Shown one piece after another: positions 52,350 to 58,902 of a stretch of DNA of 64,000 nucleotides. Each line of letters begins with the position of its first letter. Positions within the stretch are counted from its first letter, which is position 1. Source of the stretch: Pseudonocardia hierapolitana (GTDB lineage: Bacteria > Actinomycetota > Actinomycetes > Mycobacteriales > Pseudonocardiaceae); contig NZ_VIWU01000001.1 of assembly GCF_007994075.1 (NCBI RefSeq), positions 3,596,001 through 3,660,000 of the forward strand, in the 5' to 3' direction. A model generated the notes under the pieces. The model did not search any database. It was not told the DNA's origin and saw only the letters and a list, made by a program, of their open reading frames with translations. The position numbers and the translations under genes are program-made.

Positions 52350-53702
52350 TTGAGCACGCGGTTCAGATTTGCCGGTCCCTTGTGGCCCTCGCGGGCAGTC
52401 GTCGCGGTGGCGGAGGCGAGCGAGGAGGGCGTGGTGCTCGAGGAAGACCCTCAGGTTGAGGAGATCATCGCGCGGGTCGCGGCGCTGGATATCGGCAAGG
52501 CGGAGGTGGTGTGTTGTGTCCGGGTGCCGCACGAGGGCAAGCCGGGTCGGCGGCTGCAGGAGGTTACGACCTACTCGACGATGACCCGCTCGCTGCTCGG
52601 GATGGCAGATCACCTGCGCTGTCTGGGGGTGACCCGGGTGGTGATGGAGGCGACCTCGGACTACTGGAAACCGGTGTTCTACCTGCTCGAGGCCCAGGGG
52701 TTCGAGACGTGGCTGGTCAACGCCCGCGACGTCAGGCACCTGCCCGGGCGGCCCAAGACCGACAAGCTGGACTCGGTGTGGCTGTGCAAGGTCGCCGAGC
52801 GGCAGATGCTGCGCCGGAGTTTCGTGCCCCCGGCCGAGATCCGCCGGTTGCGGGATGTGGCCCGCTACCGGGTGGACCTGATCGAGGCGCGGACCGCGGA
52901 GAAGCAGCGGGCCGAGAAGCTGCTCGAAGACGCCCAGATCAAGTTGTCGGTGGTGGCCAGTGACATCTTCGGGGCGTCCGGGCGGGAGATGATGGCCGCG
53001 TTGATCGCCGGGCGGCGGAACCCGGTCGAGTTGGCCGAGATGGCCAAGGCCCGGATGCGGCGCAAGATCCCGGCGTTGATCGAGGCGTTCCACGGCCACT
53101 TCACCGACCACCACGGGTTCCTGCTGGGCAAGATGCTGGCCCGCATCGACGCCCTGAACGCCGACATCGCCGAGCTCGACGCGGTGATCGAGGAGCTGAT
53201 CACCCCTTTCGTCTCGGCGGTCGAGCGGATCGATGAGATCACCGGGTTCGGCCCGATCGCCGCCGCCGGGGTGATCGCGGAGATCGGGATGGACATGAGC
53301 CGCTTCCCCACCCCGGGACACCTGGCCTCGTGGGCGAAGTACACCCCGGGGGTCAAGCAGTCGGCGGGCAGGAAGAAGGGCCGCTCACCGACCGGACCCG
53401 GCAACCGCTACCTGGCCCGGATCCTGGGCGAGGCAGCGATGACCGCCGGCAGGACCGACACCTTCCTCGGCGAGCGCTACCGGCGGCTGGCCCGGCGAAT
53501 AGGCAAGCAGAAAGCGATCGTTGCGGTCGGCCGCTCCATGCTGGTGATCATCTGGCATCTGCTGTCCGACCCGAAGGCGCGCTACAGCGATCTCGGCTCG
53601 GACTTCTACGACAAGCGGATCAACGTCGAACGCCGCAGGCGCAACCACATCCACCAACTCGAAGCCCTCGGCTACAAGGTCACCGTCGAACCCGCAGCCT
53701 GA
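52350..53702 (+). CDS. IS110-family transposase
   Basis: The 450-residue recombinase has an N-terminal RuvC-like DEDD domain: Asp47 in AALDIGKAEV, Glu in VVMEATSDYW and the Asp pair in RPKTDKLDSVW. The C-terminal Transposase_20 domain carries the presumed catalytic Ser338 in GVKQSAGRKKG, preceded by ITGFGPIAAAGVIAEIG. The frame is intact. The start is doubtful: TTG 52350 gives the full length, but a GTG some 20 codons later would still include the DEDD domain. It is probably active or recently so. Confidence 0.9.
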   Translation: MSTRFRFAGPLWPSRAVVAVAEASEEGVVLEEDPQVEEIIARVAALDIGKAEVVCCVRVPHEGKPGRRLQEVTTYSTMTRSLLGMADHLRCLGVTRVVMEATSDYWKPVFYLLEAQGFETWLVNARDVRHLPGRPKTDKLDSVWLCKVAERQMLRRSFVPPAEIRRLRDVARYRVDLIEARTAEKQRAEKLLEDAQIKLSVVASDIFGASGREMMAALIAGRRNPVELAEMAKARMRRKIPALIEAFHGHFTDHHGFLLGKMLARIDALNADIAELDAVIEELITPFVSAVERIDEITGFGPIAAAGVIAEIGMDMSRFPTPGHLASWAKYTPGVKQSAGRKKGRSPTGPGNRYLARILGEAAMTAGRTDTFLGERYRRLARRIGKQKAIVAVGRSMLVIIWHLLSDPKARYSDLGSDFYDKRINVERRRRNHIHQLEALGYKVTVEPAA

Positions 53703-53814
53703 GCTTCGCCCTGAGCTGAGCTCCAGCTAGCCCGCTCGACTCGGCACCTCCACCCGGCCGAGCCGGTGGTCCCGTTCGCCCGTCCCCGACTCGATTTTCG
53801 GATCAGGCCGGCCC

Positions 53815-53846
53815 TGTGTGAAGTCGGTGCTGGGTATGTGAAGTCG
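53815..53846 (-). repeat. Right inverted repeat of the IS110 locus
   Basis: On the minus strand CGACTTCACA occurs at 53846-53837 and again at 53826-53817, the same 20-base period as in the left copy. The block ends 5 bp before the stop codon of the SIMPL-domain gene. Outside each repeat CTGACC occurs in mirrored orientation (52167-52172 and 53850-53855), which extends the symmetry into the host genes. Confidence 0.75.
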
Positions 53847-53851
53847 CCCGG

Positions 53852-54457
53852 TCAGAGATCCAGGGCCCATGTGGTCGTGCACCTCGCCGTGACCCGCACC
53901 GGTTCCGGTTCCAGGCCCAGCGCGCGCACGTCGGGGCCTGCCGCCTCGGCCGCCGCCATCCGGTAGGAGATCGGGGCGCCGTGCTCGGGTGCCTCGGACA
54001 GCCTCAGCAACGGCCCGAGCGTCGCCCCGAGCGCCATGGCGTAGCCCTCGGCGCGGGTCCGCGCGTCGGCAACCGCGCGTTTCTGCGCCTCGCGGTGCGC
54101 CGCGGCGGTGTCCTCGAGCACCCAGGTCGGTCCCTGCAGACCGGTGGGCTCGGCCCCCACCAGCGCCGACAGCACCGCGTCCAGCTCGGCGACGTCCGTG
54201 ACGAGGAGCGCGAGGTCCTCACCGGCCCGGCAGCCGACCACCTTGTTGCCCCGCCACTCGTTGTGCACCCGCACCCGGCGGTGCCGGACCTGCAGGCCGG
54301 GCCGGGTGAGCGCCGGTTCCGCGGCCGCCATGCGCCGGCCGAGGTCGCGCACGGCATCGGAGCGCGTGCGGGCCACGGCCGTGAAGCTCACGTCGAGCTC
54401 GGCCCGGTCGCCCGGCTGCTCGTACCAGCCGCTTCCCTCGGTCACGATCTCCGTCAC
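53852..54457 (-). CDS. SIMPL-domain (DUF541) protein
   Basis: The 201-residue protein has the SIMPL/DUF541 fold: TEGSGWYEQPGDRAELDVSFTA at the N-terminus, the helical LGRRMAAAEPAL, VGCRAGEDLALLVTDVAELDAVL and the AVADARTRAEGYAMALGATLG helix near residue 128. Unlike many relatives it has no signal peptide, so it is cytosolic. Function of the family is unclear. The GTG start faces the DUF1206 gene across an 88-bp promoter region. Confidence 0.83.
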   Translation of the reverse strand: MTEIVTEGSGWYEQPGDRAELDVSFTAVARTRSDAVRDLGRRMAAAEPALTRPGLQVRHRRVRVHNEWRGNKVVGCRAGEDLALLVTDVAELDAVLSALVGAEPTGLQGPTWVLEDTAAAHREAQKRAVADARTRAEGYAMALGATLGPLLRLSEAPEHGAPISYRMAAAEAAGPDVRALGLEPEPVRVTARCTTTWALDL

Positions 54458-54545
54458 AATTCCAGCAAACCAGATGAGGAAGTATCCGGTTCTCTAGAAC
54501 GCTGCCAATACAGCGACATATTCGGCGACATACTGGAGTGATGGA
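54458..54545. promoter_or_regulatory. Divergent promoter region, SIMPL/DUF1206
   Basis: These 88 bp are unusually AT-rich for the window. GCGACATA is repeated directly at 54514-54521 and 54526-54533, twelve bases apart, and TTCT-CT-AGAA lies at 54491-54500. They are likely promoter or regulator elements; no factor can be named. Confidence 0.4.
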
Positions 54546-55379
54546 ATGGCTGGACCCCTCGCGCGCCTGAGGCGGCTCGTGCGTGAGGGGCGTTCCGACG
54601 CGCCCGGGCAGGTGGTCGACGGGCTCGGCCGGATCGGCCTCGTCGGCTACGGCGTGGTGCACCTCGTCGTCGCGTGGCTCGCGCTCCAGGTGGCCTTCGG
54701 CGTACCCGACGCCCCGCCGGACGCCGCGGGCGCGGTCGGGACGATCGCCCGCACGCCGGGCGGGGTCTTCGCCCTCGCCGTGGCAGTGGTCGGCCTGGTC
54801 GCCTTTGCGGTGTGGCAGGTCACGGCCGCCGCGATCGGGTTCAGGTGGGTGCACGGCAACGAGCGGATGCGCAAACGGGTGGGCGCGATCGCCAAGTCGA
54901 TCGCGATGAGCGGGCTCGCGGGGATCGTCATCGAGTACCTCACGGGCATCCGAACGGCCAACGGCACCACCGTGCAGCAGCTGGCGGCGCACGTGCTGGA
55001 GCTCCCCGCCGGGCGGGTGCTGCTGGGGCTCGCTGCCGTCGTGCTGATCGGGATCGCGGCGGCGATGACGTACACCGGCGTGCGCCGCACGTTCATGGGC
55101 GATCTCGACGTCCGCAGGCTCGCGCCCGGTGTGCGGAACGCGATCGAGGTGGTGGGGGTGGTCGGGCACCTCGCCCGCGCGCTCGCCATCGGTGTGGTGG
55201 GCGGTCTCGCCGCTGCGGCCGCGCTGTCCGCGGATCCCGGCTGGGCAGGCGGGCTCGACACGGCGCTGCGCGCGCTGGGCAGCACCGGGGTGGGGAGCTG
55301 GTTGCTCGCCGTGGTGGCCGCGGGGTTCGCGGCGTTCGGCCTGTTCTGCATGGCCGACGCGGCCACCCGCCGCGCTTGA
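54546..55379 (+). CDS. DUF1206 membrane protein
   Basis: The 277-residue protein consists of three copies of a two-helix unit, as in the DUF1206 family. Each begins with a Gly-rich helix followed by a basic loop: IGLVGYGVVHLVVAWLALQ near residue 30, AKSIAMSGLAGIVIEYLTG near 117, and GVVGHLARALAIGVVGGLAA near 205. Loops contain RWVHGNERMRKR and RRTFMGDL. Function is unknown. ATG follows TGGAGTG. It is convergent with a TetR gene 16 bp away. Confidence 0.83.
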   Translation: MAGPLARLRRLVREGRSDAPGQVVDGLGRIGLVGYGVVHLVVAWLALQVAFGVPDAPPDAAGAVGTIARTPGGVFALAVAVVGLVAFAVWQVTAAAIGFRWVHGNERMRKRVGAIAKSIAMSGLAGIVIEYLTGIRTANGTTVQQLAAHVLELPAGRVLLGLAAVVLIGIAAAMTYTGVRRTFMGDLDVRRLAPGVRNAIEVVGVVGHLARALAIGVVGGLAAAAALSADPGWAGGLDTALRALGSTGVGSWLLAVVAAGFAAFGLFCMADAATRRA

Positions 55380-55395
55380 TCGGGGAAGCACTGGT

Positions 55396-55980
55396 TCAGC
55401 GGTCGGTGGCGAGGCTGCCCACGATCAGGTCGGCCAGCGCGGTGACGGCGTCCGGGGCGGTGGTGCGTCCCCGGTTCATCTCGACGGCGATCGCCTCGGC
55501 GGCACCGAGCACACCGATGCAGCGCAGCTGGAGCGCCTCGGCCGGGAGGGTCGAGTGCGGAGCCAGCGCGGCCGCCATCACCTCCGTGTAGCCGTCGAGC
55601 ATCTCGTGCTGGAGCGCCTCCGCCTCCGGGTTGCCCTTCAGCGCCGCGGAGACGGCGGTGAACTCCGGCATGTCGGTGGCGCAGGCGAAGTACGCGGCAC
55701 TCATGACGCGGGCGATCGCGCCTGCGCCGGGTTCGGCGCCCTCCAACGCCGCGGTCACGGCGGCCCGGTGCCGTTCCTCGAGCCGCCGGTAGAGCGCGAG
55801 CAGGAGACCGGCGCGGGTGCCGAAGTGGTCGTACGCGATCGGCCTGCTCACCCCGGCGGCCTCCGCGAGCGTCACGAGGGTCAGCCCGTCCGCGCCCTGC
55901 TCCCGCACGATCTCCAGGGCGGTGTCGAGCAACTGCTCCCGCCTCGCCTGCTTGGACAGGCGCGTCGGTGAGGTGGCCAT
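55396..55980 (-). CDS. TetR-family regulator
   Basis: The 194-residue protein has the TetR helix-turn-helix: ARREQLLDTALEIVREQGADG, then LAEAAGVSRPIAYDHFGTRAGLLLALYRR near residues 39-67. The ligand domain is helical. It is divergent from the saccharopine-dehydrogenase-like gene, with a double palindrome in between; it therefore probably represses that gene and itself. Confidence 0.87.
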   Translation of the reverse strand: MATSPTRLSKQARREQLLDTALEIVREQGADGLTLVTLAEAAGVSRPIAYDHFGTRAGLLLALYRRLEERHRAAVTAALEGAEPGAGAIARVMSAAYFACATDMPEFTAVSAALKGNPEAEALQHEMLDGYTEVMAAALAPHSTLPAEALQLRCIGVLGAAEAIAVEMNRGRTTAPDAVTALADLIVGSLATDR

Positions 55981-56007
55981 CGTCCTCCTTGCGTTCCGGG
56001 GCAAGTC

Positions 56008-56040
56008 TAGCTACAAAGTGTAAGTTACAAAATGTAGCTA
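56008..56040. promoter_or_regulatory. Tandem TetR operators in a larger palindrome
   Basis: Two TACA-N3-TGTA palindromes lie at 56012-56022 and 56026-56036, and the whole block is framed by TAGCTACA (56008-56015) and TGTAGCTA (56033-56040). Two TetR dimers could bind side by side. The block ends 19 bp before the saccharopine-dehydrogenase-like start and 27 bp from the TetR start. Confidence 0.65.
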
Positions 56041-56059
56041 TCGGAGGGAGCGACCAGTC

Positions 56060-57076
56060 GTGGAGCCAGTACTGATCTTGGGTGGTTCGGGCCAGGCGGG
56101 CGCGGGGACCGCCGCACTCCTGCGGAAATGGCACCCGACGCTTCCGCTGACGATCGCCGGCCGCGACATCGGCCGCGCGCAGCGGGTGGCCGACGAGCTC
56201 GGCGGCGCCACGGCGGTCACCGTCGACCTGGGACGCAGCGATCTCGGTCTCCCGGCCGACAGCAGCCACTCGGCCGTGGTCGCTGCGATCTGGGACGACC
56301 ACCTGCACGGGCTGCACTACGCACAGCAGCGCGAAGCGCCGTACCTCAGCATCTCCAGTGGCCTGGTCGACGTCGCGCCGGAGGTCGTGGCGGGCGCCAA
56401 GCGGGCGAGCGCCTCGCCGATCCTGCTGGCCAGCCACTTCACCGCCGGGACCGGTGTGCTCGCCGTGCTGCACATGGCCCGGGAGTTCGACCGGGTCGAC
56501 AGCATCCGCATCGGCGCCGTGCTGGATGAGCTGGACGCCGGCGGACCCGCGGGACTGAGGGACCTCGAGCGGTTGTACACGGCATCCTCCGCGGGACTGC
56601 GGCGCCGGGACGGCGTCTTCACCTGGCTCATGGCCTCCGATTCGCAGGCCGAGGTGCGCGCTTCGGACGGCACCGTCCTGCCGGCCCAGAGCGTCCCGAT
56701 CCTCGACGTGCCGAGCCTCGCCTTAGCGACGGGAGCGCCGAACGTCCGCTTCGACTACGCCCTGGGCGAGTCGACGGGACGGCGCCACGGCGGAGCCCCT
56801 TCGCTCGAGGTGCGGATCGACATCGAGGGGGCGGACGCGGCGGGCGCGCCGAATCGCGTCAGCCGGTACCTCGTCCATCCGGATGGGCAGCGCCCGCTCA
56901 CCTCGCTCGGCGTCGCCCTCGGTGTCGAACGGCTGATCGGTTTGCGTGACGAGCGTCCCCGGCCGGGCATCCACACCCCCGAGTCGCTGATCGACCCGGC
57001 CTACGCCGTTGAACGGCTGACGGAGGTGGGCGCGTCGTTCGTCGAGGCCTCGATCCCGGAGTATCACATTGTCTAG
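56060..57076 (+). CDS. Saccharopine dehydrogenase-like NADP-binding protein
   Basis: The 338-residue protein starts with a Rossmann motif VLILGGSGQAGAGTAALL at residues 4-21 and TIAGRDIGRAQRVADELGG, the pattern of the saccharopine-dehydrogenase-like reductases. The remaining region has no lysine-pathway signature, so a true role in lysine metabolism is unlikely. Substrate is unknown. GTG start follows GGAGGGAG by a suitable distance. It is the probable target of the divergent TetR regulator. Confidence 0.75.
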   Translation: MEPVLILGGSGQAGAGTAALLRKWHPTLPLTIAGRDIGRAQRVADELGGATAVTVDLGRSDLGLPADSSHSAVVAAIWDDHLHGLHYAQQREAPYLSISSGLVDVAPEVVAGAKRASASPILLASHFTAGTGVLAVLHMAREFDRVDSIRIGAVLDELDAGGPAGLRDLERLYTASSAGLRRRDGVFTWLMASDSQAEVRASDGTVLPAQSVPILDVPSLALATGAPNVRFDYALGESTGRRHGGAPSLEVRIDIEGADAAGAPNRVSRYLVHPDGQRPLTSLGVALGVERLIGLRDERPRPGIHTPESLIDPAYAVERLTEVGASFVEASIPEYHIV

Positions 57077-57178
57077 TGCCCATCCGAGACAGCGGTAGAA
57101 CAGGCGATCGGCGACACGCCATCGAGTTCGATAGCCGCTTCTACGGTCCGGACAAGATTCGCCGATACCGTCCGATCC

Positions 57179-58399
57179 GTGGACCCCGTGCGCAATCCGT
57201 TCGCGCCCGGCGCGGGCCAGCGGCCCCCCGAGCTCGCCGGTCGCGACAAGGAGCTCGACGCGTTCGAGATCGTGCTCGAGCGGGTGGCCCGCGGCCGGCC
57301 GGAGCGCAGCCTCGTGCTCACCGGCCTGCGCGGGGTCGGCAAGACCGTGCTGCTCGGGGAGCTGCGGTCGATGGCGATGCGGGCCGGGTGGGGTGCGGGC
57401 AAGATCGAGGCCCGGCCGGACGCCGACCTGCGCCGCCCGCTCGCCGCGGCGCTGCACCGCGCGATCCGCGACCTCGCCGTGCGCCACCGGGATCCCGAGC
57501 GGGCAGGCGACGAGCCGCTCGAGCCCGACCGCGTCGACGAGGTGCTCGGGGTGCTGAAGGCGTTCGCGATGCGCTCGGCGCCCGACAACGCCAAGCTGCG
57601 CGAGCGCTGGCAGCCGGGCATCGACGTGGCTGCCACCCACGGCAGGGCCGACTCCGGCGACATCGAGATCGACCTCGTGGAGCTGTTCACCGAGGTGGCG
57701 GAGCTCGCGCAGGAGGTCGGGTCCGGCGTGGCCGTGCTCATCGACGAGATGCAGGACCTGCGGCCGGAGGACATCTCGGCGCTCTGCGCGGCGTGCCACG
57801 AGCTGTCGCAGTCCCGTGCCCCGCTGGTGGTGGTGGGGGCCGGCCTGCCGCACCTGCCCGCGGTGCTCTCGGCGTCCAAGTCCTACTCGGAGCGGCTGTT
57901 CAAGTACGCGCGCATCGACAAGCTCGACCGTGTCGACGCCGACTTCGCGCTGCTCGCACCCGCCGAGCGGGAGGAGGCGACGTTCGACGCCGACGCCCTC
58001 GACGCGTTGTACGAGGCCTCCGGTGGTTACCCGTACTTCGTGCAGGCCTACGGGAAGGCGGCATGGGACGCCGCGCCCCGCAGCCCCATCTGTGCGCCGG
58101 ACGTCAAGCTGGCGGCGCCGGAGGCCGAGAGCGAGCTCGCCGTCGGCTTCTTCGGGTCCCGTTACGAGCGGGCCACGCCGGCGGAGCGGGAGTACCTGCG
58201 CGCGATGGCCGAACTCTCGGAAGGCAGGGACGAGCCGGTCGGGACCGCCGGGATCGCCGATCACCTCGGCCGCAAGGCGTCCTCCCTCTCCCCGGCCCGT
58301 GACAGCCTGTTGAAGAAGGGCCTCGTCTTCTCGGCCCAGCGGGGGCAGATCGCGTTCACCGTGCCCCACTTCGGGCGATACCTGCTCACACAGCCCTGA
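57179..58399 (+). CDS. AAA-family ATP-binding protein
   Basis: The 406-residue protein has Orc1/Cdc6-like AAA features: ELAGRDKELDAFEIVLERV, Walker A GLRGVGKT at residues 49-56, Walker B VAVLIDEMQDL near 183 and a sensor-like VVVGAGLPHLP. A C-terminal winged-helix-like part follows (IADHLGRKASSLSPARDSLLKKGLV). Such solo ATPases are widespread in actinobacteria and often lie next to no partner; this one has no toxin, nuclease or transposon neighbour. A GTG start is used. A hairpin terminator follows. Confidence 0.8.
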   Translation: MDPVRNPFAPGAGQRPPELAGRDKELDAFEIVLERVARGRPERSLVLTGLRGVGKTVLLGELRSMAMRAGWGAGKIEARPDADLRRPLAAALHRAIRDLAVRHRDPERAGDEPLEPDRVDEVLGVLKAFAMRSAPDNAKLRERWQPGIDVAATHGRADSGDIEIDLVELFTEVAELAQEVGSGVAVLIDEMQDLRPEDISALCAACHELSQSRAPLVVVGAGLPHLPAVLSASKSYSERLFKYARIDKLDRVDADFALLAPAEREEATFDADALDALYEASGGYPYFVQAYGKAAWDAAPRSPICAPDVKLAAPEAESELAVGFFGSRYERATPAEREYLRAMAELSEGRDEPVGTAGIADHLGRKASSLSPARDSLLKKGLVFSAQRGQIAFTVPHFGRYLLTQP

Positions 58400-58480
58400 T
58401 TTCACTACTCCGAACGAGTGAAACCTGGCCGTATCGCGGCCACAAGTAACAGTCGGCGTCCGATGTCCGATTCCAGGTAC

Positions 58481-58527
58481 AGCCCCGCGGCGCTGTCGGA
58501 CCCCCGACCTGACAGCACCGCGGGGCT
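58481..58527 (+). terminator. Terminator after the AAA ATPase gene
   Basis: AGCCCCGCGG-CGCTGTC (58481-58497) pairs with GACAGCA-CCGCGGGGCT (58511-58527) with one mismatch, a 13-base loop and a short T tract. It lies about 80 bp after the ATPase stop and before the GroES-like gene. Confidence 0.8.
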
Positions 58528-58584
58528 TTCCGCATCTTCGGGCCGGTCAGGGCGCTGTCGACGCCCCCTCGTAGCATCGGTGCG

Positions 58585-58902
58585 ATGCAGGACGCCAAGC
58601 TCGAGATCCAGATGCTGCACGACCGGGTCCTGGTGAAGCCGGACTCGGCCGGGGAGCGGCGTAGCGGTGCGGGAATCGTCATCCCCGCAACCGCGGAGGT
58701 CGCCAGGCGTCTTGTATGGGGGGAGGTGCTCGGCACGGGAGCGCACGTCCGCACCGTCAAGGTGGGTGACCGGGTGCTGTTCGCACGCGACGACCAGTAC
58801 GAGGTCGACGTGCAGGGCGCCACCTACCTGGTCCTGCGGGAACGGGAAGTGCACGCCGTCGCCACGGAGCGCACCGAGCACGGTACGGGGCTGTACCTGT
58901 GA
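58585..58902 (+). CDS. Lone GroES-family (Cpn10) protein
   Basis: The 105-residue protein has the GroES barrel: MLHDRVLVKPDSAGERRSGAGIVIPA with the mobile loop SAGERRSG, then WGEVLGTG, VKVGDRVLFARDD and ATYLVLREREVHAV. No groEL gene is adjacent, so it is a divergent paralogue separate from the chaperonin operon. Start may be ATG 58585 or ATG 58612. Its stop overlaps the GTG of the VanW-type gene by 4 bp, which links the two in translation. Confidence 0.83.
   Translation: MQDAKLEIQMLHDRVLVKPDSAGERRSGAGIVIPATAEVARRLVWGEVLGTGAHVRTVKVGDRVLFARDDQYEVDVQGATYLVLREREVHAVATERTEHGTGLYL

Larger units (their letters stand above)
52177..53846 (+). mobile_element. IS110-family insertion sequence with 32-bp flanking inverted repeats
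   Basis: A 1.67-kb block between convergent host genes holds one DEDD transposase gene and two non-coding ends (about 170 and 145 bp). At its limits lie 32-bp inverted repeats, 52177-52208 and 53815-53846, each with two spaced copies of a CGACTTCACA-like unit. IS110-group elements usually lack true terminal repeats, so these may be the halves of a pre-existing palindrome into whose loop the element inserted. The exact IS ends are therefore uncertain and may lie inside the repeats. Both host stop codons are intact and within 10 bp of the repeats. Confidence 0.75.
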
